Origin: an uncultured Clostridium sp.
Lineage (GTDB): Bacteria > Bacillota > Clostridia > TANB77 > CAG-508
Assembly: GCA_900553865.1 (NCBI GenBank)
Contig: USFC01000013.1
Coordinates: forward strand, 1 to 24,403
Length of the DNA: 24,403 nt
Direction: 5' to 3'
The notes under the pieces were generated by a model. It worked only from the letters and a program-made list of their open reading frames with translations, did no database searches and had not been told where the DNA came from. The position numbers and the translations under genes were made by a program. Positions 7,745 to 15,795 of the stretch are shown one piece after another (the stretch's first letter is position 1; each line of letters starts with the position of its first letter).

Positions 7745-7786
7745 CCAAAAGGGCCTTTCTTAACCTTTGGGAAAGTTTCCTTTTGG
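7745..7786 (+). promoter_or_regulatory. Hairpin that sequesters the sORF ribosome binding site
   Basis: CCAAAAGG (7745-7752) pairs perfectly with CCTTTTGG (7779-7786). An inner stem, CTTTC (7755-7759) with GAAAG (7771-7775), closes an 11-nt loop. The Shine-Dalgarno GGAG (7785-7788) of the downstream small ORF overlaps the 3' arm, so folding would block translation. Confidence 0.5.
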
Positions 7787-7794
7787 AGTGTGTC

Positions 7795-7887
7795 ATGGAA
7801 CAGAAAAATTTAACACCAATGAATAAAGTTTCTAAAAAAGAAGATGCGAAGCAAAAAGGACATATGACGCAAAAAGAAATGTCCTAA
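7795..7887 (+). CDS. Possible small protein, 30 aa, unknown
   Basis: An ATG six bases after a TTTTGGAG ribosome binding site opens a 30-codon frame ending in TAA, 24 bp before mnmG. The product is hydrophilic and rich in lysine, glutamine and methionine (MEQKNLTP...KEMS), with no membrane segment or known motif. It is not recognised. Points in favour of a gene are the spacing of the binding site, position in the same direction just before mnmG, and an upstream hairpin that would mask the binding site. Against it are its small size and compositional simplicity. It might be a regulatory leader for mnmG rather than a functional protein. Confidence 0.4.
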   Translation: MEQKNLTPMNKVSKKEDAKQKGHMTQKEMS

Positions 7888-7911
7888 ATAGCGTCACGAA
7901 AGGAGTAAAAA

Positions 7912-9807
7912 ATGAAATATAATGCAGGAAAATATGATATAGCAGTAATTGGAGCAGGGCATGCAGGCTGTGAAGCAGCGCTTGCTTGTGCACGAATGGG
8001 CATGAAAACTTTAATGTTTTCTATTAGTTTAGAGGCGGTTGCGAATATGCCATGTAATCCACACATAGGAGGAAGTTCTAAAGGTCATTTAGTAAGAGAA
8101 ATAGATTGCCTTGGGGGAGAAATGGGGAAAAATATTGACAAAACTTATACGCAACTTCGTATGTTAAACACATCTAAAGGACCAGCAGTATATTCTTTAA
8201 GAGCGCAGGCTGATAGGAAGAGATATCAAGAGGAAATGAAACATACATTGGAAAAACAAGAGAATTTATATATTAAACAAGCCGAGATAGTAGATTTTAC
8301 GGTAGAAAACGGCAAAATTAAGTCTATAGAAACAAATATAGGCGCAATATATGAGGTAGATTGTCTTATTATAGCCACAGGTACATATCTAAAAGGAAAG
8401 ATATTTATAGGAGAAGTTTCTTTTGAAAGTGGACCAGATGGAGTATTCCCAGCAAATAGATTATCAGAAGCTCTAAAAAGAGAAGGTGTAGACCTAGTTA
8501 GATTTAAAACAGGTACACCTGCCAGAATAAATAAAAATAGTATAGATTTTTCAAAAATGGAGATACAAGAAGGAGATAAGCATCCAGAGGCCTTTTCTTT
8601 TGAAGATAAAATCGATGAAAATATAGAACAATTACCATGTTATTTAACATATACAAACGAAAAAACACACGAAATAATACGTAAAAACTTACATCGTTCA
8701 CCTTTGTATGGTGGAGAAATAGTGGGAACAGGCCCACGATATTGTCCTTCTATAGAAGATAAAGTAGTTCGTTTTGCAGATAAAGAAAGACATCAAATAT
8801 TTGTAGAGCCAATAGGCAGAAATACGGACGAAATGTATATTCAAGGAATGAGTTCATCTCTTCCAGAAGACGTACAAATAGCCATGTATAGGACTATTCC
8901 TGGTTTAGAGCATGCTGAATTTACAAGGCCTGCATATGCAATAGAATATGACTGTATTAATCCTGCAGATTTAAAATTATCATTGGAATACAAAAAAATA
9001 GATGGATTATTCTTTGCAGGGCAAACAAACGGAACATCAGGATATGAAGAAGCAGCTTGCCAAGGATTAATGGCAGGAATAAATGCTAGCCTAAAATTAA
9101 AAGGAAAAAAGCCTATTATATTAGACAGAACACAAGGATATATAGGAGTTTTAATAGATGATATTGTAACAAAAGGAACGAACGAGCCTTACAGAATGAT
9201 GACTTCTAGGGCAGAATACAGGCTTTTACTAAGGCAAGACAATGCAGATTTAAGGCTATTAGAAATTGGTTACAAAGTAGGACTTATACCAGAGGAAAGA
9301 TACCAAAAATTCTTAAAGAAAAAGCAAAGTATAGAAGAAGAAATAGAGAGAGTAAGGGGCGTAATTATAAAACCAACGAAAGAAGTAAATGAATTTCTGA
9401 AAAGATATAATTCCTCAGAACTTACTACTGGAGCGAGTTTGGCAGATTTAGTAAAAAGAACAGAGCTAACATACGAAAATTTAAAAGAAATAGACCCTAA
9501 TAGACCAGAATTGGAAGAACAAGTAATAAAAGAAGTAGGAATCGAGCTAAAATATGAAGGATATATAAAATTACAAGCTCAGCAAGTAGAAAAATTTAAA
9601 AAATTAGAGCAAAAACTACTACCTGAAGACATAGATTATGAAGATATTAAAGGTCTAAGGCTAGAAGCTAGGCAAAAACTAAACAAAATAAGACCAAATT
9701 CAGTAGGACAAGCCTCAAGAATCTCAGGAGTATCTCCAGCAGATATATCTGTACTTTTAATATATTTAGAAACATATAATAAAAACCAACAAAAAGCTTG
9801 TAAATAG
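7912..9807 (+). CDS. mnmG: tRNA uridine-5-carboxymethylaminomethyl modification enzyme MnmG (GidA)
   Basis: A 631-residue FAD-dependent enzyme, full length for the family, that partners with MnmE in modifying wobble uridine 34. The N-terminal Rossmann FAD loop is visible as IGAGHAGCEAA (13-23), followed by the GidA blocks MPCNPHIGGSSKGHLVREID and, further on, GQTNGTSGYEEAACQGLMAG. The C-terminal RISGVSPADISVLLIYLE helix region used for MnmE contact is present. The ATG at 7912 has an AAAGGAG site six bases upstream. It follows mnmE after an unusually long 545-bp gap and precedes rsmG by 43 bp, probably in one transcript with rsmG. Confidence 0.98.
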   Translation: MKYNAGKYDIAVIGAGHAGCEAALACARMGMKTLMFSISLEAVANMPCNPHIGGSSKGHLVREIDCLGGEMGKNIDKTYTQLRMLNTSKGPAVYSLRAQADRKRYQEEMKHTLEKQENLYIKQAEIVDFTVENGKIKSIETNIGAIYEVDCLIIATGTYLKGKIFIGEVSFESGPDGVFPANRLSEALKREGVDLVRFKTGTPARINKNSIDFSKMEIQEGDKHPEAFSFEDKIDENIEQLPCYLTYTNEKTHEIIRKNLHRSPLYGGEIVGTGPRYCPSIEDKVVRFADKERHQIFVEPIGRNTDEMYIQGMSSSLPEDVQIAMYRTIPGLEHAEFTRPAYAIEYDCINPADLKLSLEYKKIDGLFFAGQTNGTSGYEEAACQGLMAGINASLKLKGKKPIILDRTQGYIGVLIDDIVTKGTNEPYRMMTSRAEYRLLLRQDNADLRLLEIGYKVGLIPEERYQKFLKKKQSIEEEIERVRGVIIKPTKEVNEFLKRYNSSELTTGASLADLVKRTELTYENLKEIDPNRPELEEQVIKEVGIELKYEGYIKLQAQQVEKFKKLEQKLLPEDIDYEDIKGLRLEARQKLNKIRPNSVGQASRISGVSPADISVLLIYLETYNKNQQKACK

Positions 9808-9850
9808 CCATTTAAAGGCAAATACAGCAATAAAAATAAGAGGAGGAAAT

Positions 9851-10567
9851 ATGGAATTTGAAATATTTTCAGAAGAATTAAAAAATACGGCAAAACAAAT
9901 AGAAATAGAATTAACAAATAAGCAAATAGAAAAATACTATAATTACATGAATTTACTAATAGAATGGAACGAAAAAATTAATTTAACAGCAATTGTAGAA
10001 CCAAAAGAAATAATATTAAAGCATTTTGTAGATTCCTTAACAATTGCAAAATATGTTAAAGAAAATGATAATATGATAGATGTAGGCACAGGAGCAGGTT
10101 TTCCAGGAATACCATTAGCAATAGTAAAAGAAAAAAATAACATAATATTACTAGATTCTTTAAACAAAAGAATAAAATTTTTAGAGGAAGTAAAAGAAAA
10201 ATTAAAATTGGAAAATATAAAGACAGTACATGGCAGAGCAGAAGAACTTGGAAAAAACAAAAAAGAAAGAGAAAGCTATGAAATAGCAACTTCAAGAGCT
10301 GTAGCGCCTTTGAACATATTGCTAGAATATCTACTTCCTTTAGTAAAAGTAGGAGGAAAAGCAATATGCATGAAAGGTTCTAATATAGAAGAAATAGAAA
10401 ATTCTAAAAAAGCATTGGAAATACTAGGAGGAAAAATAGAAAAAATAGAAGAGATTACTCTTCCAAATAGTGACATAAAAAGAAATATTATTATAGTAAA
10501 AAAAGTAAATAAAACACCTGCAAAATATCCAAGAAAGGCAGGAATACCAAGCAAAGAGCCACTTTAA
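9851..10567 (+). CDS. rsmG: 16S rRNA (guanine-N7) methyltransferase RsmG (GidB)
   Basis: A 238-residue SAM-dependent methyltransferase that methylates the N7 of a guanine in the 530 loop of 16S rRNA (G527 in E. coli numbering). The family pieces are EWNEKINLTAI (38-48), the SAM-binding loop DVGTGAGFPGIPLA (77-90) and ATSRAVAPLNILLEY. The C-terminus KYPRKAGIPSKEPL is the characteristic RsmG ending. The start is supported by GAGGAGG. It closes the rightward origin cluster; the parA/parB genes often found next in Firmicutes are not here. A large hairpin overlaps the stop codon. Confidence 0.97.
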   Translation: MEFEIFSEELKNTAKQIEIELTNKQIEKYYNYMNLLIEWNEKINLTAIVEPKEIILKHFVDSLTIAKYVKENDNMIDVGTGAGFPGIPLAIVKEKNNIILLDSLNKRIKFLEEVKEKLKLENIKTVHGRAEELGKNKKERESYEIATSRAVAPLNILLEYLLPLVKVGGKAICMKGSNIEEIENSKKALEILGGKIEKIEEITLPNSDIKRNIIIVKKVNKTPAKYPRKAGIPSKEPL

Positions 10568-10625
10568 ATTTCAAGTAAATTATTATGGCTAAAACTAATA
10601 GTTTAGTAGTTTATTGAAATTTAAA
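10563..10625 (+). terminator. Long AT-rich hairpin overlapping the rsmG stop codon
   Basis: TTTAAATTTCAAGTAAA (10563-10579) pairs with TTTATTGAAATTTAAA (10610-10625) with one bulged base. A further inner stem, CTAAA with TTTAG, sits at about 10589-10605. The rsmG TAA lies inside the 5' arm. It probably ends or protects the rsmG transcript; it lacks a clean U-run, so it may act as a 3' stabiliser. Confidence 0.5.
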
Positions 10626-10696
10626 ATATAGAATAATTAAAGACATTTGTAAAATAAAAACATATTAATTTGAAAAAAAGCGGATTGAAAGTACGT

Positions 10697-10791
10697 AAGC
10701 TAGAAATTATTGAGAAATTTGTGGAAAGAGTTCATTTTTCAAATGGAAGGGTGCCACAAATTTCGATTATAATTTCTGCGCTACTTAGCTT
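10697..10791. repeat. Large imperfect palindrome (about 95 bp) in the rsmG-nifS gap
   Basis: Nested arms are AAGCTA 10697-10702 / 10786-10791, GAAATTAT 10703-10710 / 10769-10776, a perfect 11-bp stem GAAATTTGTGG 10714-10724 / CCACAAATTTC 10754-10764, and a terminal stem TTC-ATTT / AAAT-G-GAA (10731-10748). The frame that crosses it looks non-coding. It resembles a small MITE-like element or a structured RNA; no target-site duplication was recognised. Confidence 0.55.
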
Positions 10792-10851
10792 GAACGAGCA
10801 TTTTTTGAAAATTCATATGTTTTTATTATATATTTATTTTCTTAATTACGT

Positions 10852-10886
10852 AAAGGACAAAATTGACCCGTCCCCAAATGTCCTTT
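10852..10886. repeat. REP-like palindrome at convergent rsmG/nifS ends
   Basis: AAAGGACA (10852-10859) and TGTCCTTT (10879-10886) form a perfect 8-bp stem around GACCCGTCCCC. This type of GTCCC/GGGAC-containing intergenic repeat is common in clostridial genomes. It lies 4 bp beyond the stop of the leftward cysteine desulfurase gene, so it can also act as that gene's 3' hairpin. Confidence 0.6.
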
Positions 10887-10890
10887 GTTC

Positions 10891-12015
10891 CTAATAGTTT
10901 AGAAAAATTGCATTTACTAAAAAATCTATATCTTCTTTTGTATTATCATCCCCTAATGTAATTCTTAAGGTGCCATTTGCAAATTCTTTGCTAAGCCCTA
11001 TTGCCATTAATACATGTGAAGGACTGCTTGTTCCTGAACTGCAGGCACTTCCTGTTGATGCACATATTCCCTTTTCATCTAATTTAAGTAATAATTCTTC
11101 TCCATCTACATTTAGAAATGATACATTTGCATTACCAGGAAGCCTTTTTTCTCTACTTCCATTTATTTTGCAGTTTGGTATTTTTTCTGTTATTTTTTCA
11201 AAATAATATTCTCTTAAATTTGTTAAATTTTTTATGTGTTCTTCTAGGTTTTTATTTGCTATTTCTATTGCCTTTCCTAGTCCTACAATTCCTGCAACAT
11301 TTTCTGTGCCTGACCTTTTATTTTTTTCTTGATGTCCTCCATCTTGAATTCTGTCAAATTGTATTCCTTCCCTTACATATAAAGCGCCTACTCCTTTTGG
11401 TCCATAAAATTTGTGTGCTGACATTGAAAGCATATCTATATTCATTTTATCTACATCTATTTTTGCATTTCCTACTGCTTGAACGCAATCTGTATGAAAT
11501 ATGATTTGATGTTTTTTAGCAATTTCTCCTATTTGCTCTATTGGCTCTATAGTTCCTATTTCATTATTTGCAAACATTATGCTTATTAGTATAGTGTCTG
11601 GCCTTATTGCTTCTTCTAATTCCTCTAATGAAATAAATCCTTCTTCATCTACGTTTAAATACGTTATATTAAAGCCTTGTCTTTCTAGCGTTTTACAACT
11701 TTCTAATACTGCTGGATGCTCTATTTTGCTTGTAATTATATGTCTTCCTTTTTGCATATTTGCATATGCAACTCCTTTTAATGCTAAATTATCTGACTCT
11801 GAGCCACATGAAGTAAAGTATATTTCTTTTGCTTTAGAATTTATTGTACTTGCTACTTTTTGTCTTGCTTCTTCTATTGCTCTTTTAGATTTTCTTGCTA
11901 TTGAATACATTGATGATGCATTTCCATATTGCATATTAAAATACGGTATCATTTCCCTTAACACCTCTTCTTTTACTCTTGTAGTTGCTGCATTATCAAA
12001 ATATTTTATATCCAT
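10891..12015 (-). CDS. nifS: Cysteine desulfurase (NifS/IscS class)
   Basis: A 374-residue PLP enzyme that removes sulfur from cysteine and passes it on as a persulfide. Motifs are the N-terminal YFDNAATTRV, an active-site histidine H100 (KIEHPAV), the PLP lysine K202 in SMSAHKFYGPKG, RSGTEN (235-240), and the catalytic cysteine loop GSACSSG with C325. The ATG follows a strong AAAGGAGG site. No iscU-like scaffold gene is adjacent. MnmA, which needs sulfur from such an enzyme for 2-thiouridine, is encoded about 4 kb away, so a tRNA-thiolation role is plausible; Fe-S cluster supply is equally possible. It stands alone between a terminator and a REP-like palindrome. Confidence 0.95.
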   Translation of the reverse strand: MDIKYFDNAATTRVKEEVLREMIPYFNMQYGNASSMYSIARKSKRAIEEARQKVASTINSKAKEIYFTSCGSESDNLALKGVAYANMQKGRHIITSKIEHPAVLESCKTLERQGFNITYLNVDEEGFISLEELEEAIRPDTILISIMFANNEIGTIEPIEQIGEIAKKHQIIFHTDCVQAVGNAKIDVDKMNIDMLSMSAHKFYGPKGVGALYVREGIQFDRIQDGGHQEKNKRSGTENVAGIVGLGKAIEIANKNLEEHIKNLTNLREYYFEKITEKIPNCKINGSREKRLPGNANVSFLNVDGEELLLKLDEKGICASTGSACSSGTSSPSHVLMAIGLSKEFANGTLRITLGDDNTKEDIDFLVNAIFLNY

Positions 12016-12162
12016 ATTTACTTTTCTTCCTCCTTTTAAGCATAAATTTTGTTTAAAAATATTATATTTTTTTCAATATCTATGCCTTTCTTTTTTATAT
12101 TATACTATTTTTATTTTATATTATTCTATTTATGTGGTTAGTTTAAAATTTGCTTTCACAAA

Positions 12163-12198
12163 AAAATAACCTACAGATTTTAAATCTTAGGTTATTTT
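12163..12198 (-). terminator. Strong terminator after the one-TM protein gene
   Basis: AAAATAACCTA (12163-12173) pairs with TAGGTTATTTT (12188-12198), and the intervening AGATTT/AAATCT extends the stem to a one-base loop. On the minus strand it is followed by a T-run. It separates the MurT/GatD group from nifS; with its TTATTTT end on the plus strand it may work in both directions. Confidence 0.82.
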
Positions 12199-12229
12199 GT
12201 ATATATATGAGTTTTTTATGTTATCTTTT

Positions 12230-12565
12230 TTAATTAGATGCTGACCATCTTAAAATTTTAATATTTTTATATGTATTTAAAACATCTTCATATTTTTCAT
12301 ATTCTTCTTCCCATATCATTTTTGGTACTTTGTCAAAAGCATTAAATACTTTTTCAGCTTCCATTAGAAAAATTACTTGTTCTTGAGGACTCATCTTTTC
12401 ATATTTTTTTGAAAAAGCATATAATTTATCTAACATTTGGTTTGCTTCTATAAAACTCCAAAAGTCTTTTACATTGATTCCTGCTAATTTTAGTTGCATA
12501 ATAGCATATGATACAAGTGCTATTATAGCGAATAATAATATATAAATGATTGTCATTAGTTCCAT
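12230..12565 (-). CDS. Small single-pass membrane protein, unknown function
   Basis: A 111-residue protein not recognised as a named family. It has one N-terminal membrane helix (about residues 4-24, ELMTIIYILLFAIIALVSYA), then a charged, helical cytoplasmic part (DFWSFIEANQMLDKLYAFSKK, EAEKVFNAFDKVPKMIWEEEYEKYEDVL). The start MELM at 12565 is chosen because a GGTGG site precedes it and a predicted promoter lies just upstream; a longer frame from 12628 would begin before that promoter. It is the last gene of the leftward MurT-GatD group, 103 bp after gatD, and a strong terminator follows it. Its job cannot be stated. Confidence 0.75.
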   Translation of the reverse strand: MELMTIIYILLFAIIALVSYAIMQLKLAGINVKDFWSFIEANQMLDKLYAFSKKYEKMSPQEQVIFLMEAEKVFNAFDKVPKMIWEEEYEKYEDVLNTYKNIKILRWSASN

Positions 12566-12596
12566 TTCTTCCACCTTCTCTTTTGAATATATTATT

Positions 12597-12625
12597 ATTA
12601 TAACACTTTTGTAATTTTTATGCAA
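12597..12625 (-). promoter_or_regulatory. Possible promoter of the one-TM protein gene
   Basis: On the minus strand, TTGCAT (12620-12625) and a perfect TATAAT (12597-12602) are 17 bp apart. The -35 is weak (three of six). The flanking DNA repeats ATTACAAAA several times. Confidence 0.5.
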
Positions 12626-12668
12626 CATTTTTGTAATATTTTTGTAATAATATTGTAATATTTATACT

Positions 12669-13376
12669 TTATAGTCTTTTAAACTCTTCCAATCTTTGGT
12701 TATACGCTGCTTTTACGTCTTCTGCATATGCTAAATTTTCTTTGTTTACTCCCATCTTTTCTAATAATTTTTCTGTGAAAAGTGGATTTAATATTAATAT
12801 TGGACCTATTAAATAGGTTCCTATAAAATTATTTTTCATTATTCCTTCTAGCTTTGATTCTTTGTTTAGTCCTATTCCTTTTTCTACTTTTGCAAAATAA
12901 TTTTCTTCATTATTACCATATGCAAAAGTAAATTGACTTTTAAATCCTACTATATCTATGCTTTCCCATTTTCCAATAAAAATACTATTATGTCTGTGAA
13001 GCATATCTCTTTTTGCATAAATATCGAATATTCCTAGTGCTTCTATTTTACTTCCATCTTCATTTTCAATGTATTTTCCAAAAATTTCTATAGCATTTCC
13101 AGTTATTAAAAAAATAACATTTTCTTCTATTAACTCTTCAATTCTTTCTTTATATGGTTTTAATTTTATTATTACTTTTTCTTGCATATTTTCAGTCATT
13201 GGACCTAGATATATGAAATTAACTTTTTCTTTTACAAAACTAGGCTCTTCATCAAATGCTGTTTCTATAAAATTTGCATTTGGCAAGCATTTTTTTAAAT
13301 ATTTCATATTACTTATGTCGCCATATAAATTGCAGAACTCTGGAAATAAAATTTCTATTTTTAAGTTTTCTTCCAT
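12669..13376 (-). CDS. gatD: GatD-like (CobB/CobQ-type) glutamine amidotransferase homologue lacking catalytic residues
   Basis: A 235-residue class-I amidotransferase-like protein, encoded directly after murT with a 3-bp gap. Canonical GatD is the glutaminase subunit that feeds ammonia to MurT for lipid II amidation. The fold is recognisable: LYGDISNMKYLKK near the N-terminus, VNFIYLGPMTENMQ (52-65), and GTYLIGPILILNP (186-198) near the C-terminus. The two catalytic positions are changed. The nucleophile loop, normally of the type CGGYQLLG, reads ITGNAIEIFG (91-100) without cysteine, and the GTYLHGP histidine is isoleucine (I190). The ENH-type motif is also altered (GFKSQF). It is probably catalytically dead as a glutaminase; a binding or scaffold role, or use of free ammonia, is inference. 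Confidence 0.8.
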   Translation of the reverse strand: MEENLKIEILFPEFCNLYGDISNMKYLKKCLPNANFIETAFDEEPSFVKEKVNFIYLGPMTENMQEKVIIKLKPYKERIEELIEENVIFLITGNAIEIFGKYIENEDGSKIEALGIFDIYAKRDMLHRHNSIFIGKWESIDIVGFKSQFTFAYGNNEENYFAKVEKGIGLNKESKLEGIMKNNFIGTYLIGPILILNPLFTEKLLEKMGVNKENLAYAEDVKAAYNQRLEEFKRL

Positions 13377-13379
13377 GTC

Positions 13380-14762
13380 TTATTCCTTTCCTTTCATGTC
13401 TTCTATTTTTTTAATAACTCTATTTTTAATTTCGTTTTTTAATTCTATTGAATATAAATCGTGTAATATGAATACTTTATCTATATTTTCTAACTCTAAT
13501 TTTTCTACTAAAGAATGTTCATCTCTTTGACATACAACCTTATTCATATCTATATCTGCCATTTGAAATCTTACTTTTGTATCTAAATATCTTGCTCCTG
13601 CTGTTAGGATTTGTTTAATTGAATCATCCTTTAAAAATTCATAGTCTGTATCATAATGCCATGCAATATTTTCAGAGCCTGATGCTGCTTCATGAAGGTC
13701 ATCTAAAAGCACAAATACCGCTTTATTTCCACTTTCTTTTCTTACATAATCAAAGGCTCTTGAACAAGCTATCGGATTCATTCCTTTTGAAAGTTGAGTA
13801 ATAACTTCAATTCCATTTACTTCTTGTTTGCTATATCTTGTATCTACAATTTTCTGTTTTTTTAGTACAGGATTTATTTGCTCTTTAGTTAAACCTATTT
13901 CTTTTAAAACAGTTATTGTAGCAAGCATATTGTAAACATTTATAATATTGTTATTTATTAAGTCATATTCTTCTAGTTCTTCTTTATTCTTAATTGTCAT
14001 TTTTTTATTTTCTAAATCTAAATTGGTTACTTCATAGTCTATTACTGGTGATTTAAAATCACATTTACTACAATGCGCTCTACCTATATGATTGTATCTT
14101 ACAAAATCGTATTCTAATTTACTATTACATTTTGGGCATACTATTATATCTCTTGCTATATTTTCACATTTATCTGTATCTGTGCTTAATCTATCTATTC
14201 CGAAATATACTCTTTTATTTTCAGGTGCTAAATTGCTTACTATTAAGTCATCTCCATTCAATATAAGTTTTGTTTCTTTTGGAATGTTAGTGCTTAACAT
14301 ATTTGATATAAATTCTGTATGTGCATTCCTCATTAATGAATCTCTAAATAAGTTTGTACATATTAAATATGTTGGTTTTACATATGGATACACTCTTATG
14401 GAGCTTCTTTCATCTATTTCAAACACAGCCATATCTTTCTTTTGGTTTCCTTTTAAGTTTGCCCCTTTTATAAAGGTTGAAGCTATTCCTGAGTTTGTAT
14501 TTGAACCTAGTTGGTTATCTATAAAATCATAACCATTTTCTTTCAAACAATCTTCTATCATATTACATACTGTGGTTTTACCATTTGTTCCTGTAACTGC
14601 AATTATTGTTTTTGGTTTTCCTATTTGCTCTAAAAAGTTTGGACACAACGTTATTGCAAGTTTTCCTGGAAATTGCGTCGCATCTCTTTTTATTACTTTT
14701 AGTGCTATTACTGATATTTTTGCTAAATAAAAAGCAAAATAAAATCTTATATTTTTCTTCAT
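13380..14762 (-). CDS. murT: MurT-like Mur ligase (lipid II isoglutaminyl synthase subunit family)
   Basis: A 460-residue Mur-ligase-like protein. It has a hydrophobic N-terminus, an ATP loop TGTNGKTT (57-64), the CTNLFRDSLMR block (135-145), a four-cysteine zinc ribbon (C209, C212, C231, C234) typical of MurT, and a C-terminal MurT_C (DUF1727) domain. Canonical MurT with GatD converts the D-Glu of lipid II to D-isoglutamine. The C-terminal region is divergent: the segment usually of the form GxDVSWxWDxDFE reads GSENIAWHYDTDYE, placing N365 where the triad aspartate is expected. AAAGGA precedes the ATG, and a TTGATA-17-TAAAAT promoter lies upstream. Ligase chemistry looks possible; the amidation activity is uncertain because the partner lacks its catalytic residues. 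Confidence 0.88.
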   Translation of the reverse strand: MKKNIRFYFAFYLAKISVIALKVIKRDATQFPGKLAITLCPNFLEQIGKPKTIIAVTGTNGKTTVCNMIEDCLKENGYDFIDNQLGSNTNSGIASTFIKGANLKGNQKKDMAVFEIDERSSIRVYPYVKPTYLICTNLFRDSLMRNAHTEFISNMLSTNIPKETKLILNGDDLIVSNLAPENKRVYFGIDRLSTDTDKCENIARDIIVCPKCNSKLEYDFVRYNHIGRAHCSKCDFKSPVIDYEVTNLDLENKKMTIKNKEELEEYDLINNNIINVYNMLATITVLKEIGLTKEQINPVLKKQKIVDTRYSKQEVNGIEVITQLSKGMNPIACSRAFDYVRKESGNKAVFVLLDDLHEAASGSENIAWHYDTDYEFLKDDSIKQILTAGARYLDTKVRFQMADIDMNKVVCQRDEHSLVEKLELENIDKVFILHDLYSIELKNEIKNRVIKKIEDMKGKE

Positions 14763-14840
14763 ATATTTTTCCTTTCTTACGGCATAAAACCAATTAGAAA
14801 AGTGTTAATCTTTTCCCCTTTTCATTTATTTTCTTTCGTT

Positions 14841-14869
14841 ATTTTACCTTTATTTTTCTTTTTTATCAA
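14841..14869 (-). promoter_or_regulatory. Predicted sigma-A promoter of murT-gatD
   Basis: On the minus strand, -35 TTGATA (14864-14869) and -10 TAAAAT (14841-14846) are separated by 17 bp, about 80 bp upstream of murT. Each hexamer has one mismatch to consensus. Confidence 0.65.
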
Positions 14870-14985
14870 TAGAATACACTAAATTTTTATTATTATTTCA
14901 CAATATGGTTACATATATTATATATTGTAATTGGTTTTAGAGAATTTAAACTAGACCTAAATTTTATATAAGGATTTGATTTTGT

Positions 14986-15795
14986 ATGAATATTTTTATT
15001 ATTAATAAAACTTGTATTATAAAATTCATTGTTATTTTTTTACTTATATTTTGCATTATTACTACTATTTTTCAGATTTACAAATATATAAAATCATCTA
15101 CTTCTACTTTTCAGGTTAGCTCTAATAATGAGGCTTCTGGAAATTTTACGCTCCAAGAAAAAATAGATGCTATATACTCTTCTAAAGAAAAAGTTGCTTA
15201 TTTAACCTTTGATGATGGTCCAACAAAGGTTGCTACTCCACAAGTTTTAGACATTTTAAAGGCTGAAGATGTAAAAGCTACTTTTTTTGTTATTGGTTAC
15301 AGAGTAAAAGAATTTCCCGAAACTGTAAAAAGAGAACATGAAGAAGGCCATTTTATTGCTAATCATACCTATTCACATAAAAATTCTAAACTTTACCAAA
15401 GTAAAGATGCTTTTATTCAGGAATTAAAAGATGCTGAAAATGCTATCTCTGAAGCAATTGGTATGCCGTACACTTCTCATCTTTTTCGTTTTCCAAATGG
15501 TTCTAAAGGAACTTCATATTCAGGTAGCAAGAAAAAATGTATTCAATATTTAAAAGAGTTAGAGTATGGGTATGTAGATTGGAACGCTTTGAACCAAGAT
15601 TCTGTAGGACATTTCTCTGCCTCTCAACTTCTTAGTAATTTTAAAAAAAGTTGTAAAAATAAAAATAGTTTAGTTATATTAATGCATGACACTGCGGATG
15701 TAAGTAGGTCTTATTTAGCTTTGCAAGCTTCTATTAGTTTTTTGAAAAATGAAGGATATACTTTTAAAACCTTTAAGGATCTTTTTCCCAATTAG
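14986..15795 (+). CDS. Membrane-anchored polysaccharide deacetylase (NodB/CE4 family)
   Basis: A 269-residue protein with an N-terminal signal anchor (about 11-32) and an extracellular NodB domain (about 68-267). Active-site motifs are complete: TFDDGPT (74-80, D76 and D77), the metal histidines H127 and H131 in NHTYSH, RFPNGS (168-173), DWN (198-200) and LMHD (232-235). Such enzymes remove acetyl groups from N-acetylated sugars, most often peptidoglycan (PgdA-like), giving lysozyme resistance; the exact substrate is not shown. An AAGGAT site precedes the ATG. It is divergent from murT, so the two envelope genes share an upstream region. Its stop codon lies inside a REP-like palindrome. Confidence 0.92.
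   Translation: MNIFIINKTCIIKFIVIFLLIFCIITTIFQIYKYIKSSTSTFQVSSNNEASGNFTLQEKIDAIYSSKEKVAYLTFDDGPTKVATPQVLDILKAEDVKATFFVIGYRVKEFPETVKREHEEGHFIANHTYSHKNSKLYQSKDAFIQELKDAENAISEAIGMPYTSHLFRFPNGSKGTSYSGSKKKCIQYLKELEYGYVDWNALNQDSVGHFSASQLLSNFKKSCKNKNSLVILMHDTADVSRSYLALQASISFLKNEGYTFKTFKDLFPN

Noticed and set aside
10670..10894. 74-codon plus-strand frame starting at a TTG
   Set aside because: No ribosome binding site; it runs through the large palindrome and the REP-like element and overlaps the end of the cysteine desulfurase gene. The coding look is accidental.
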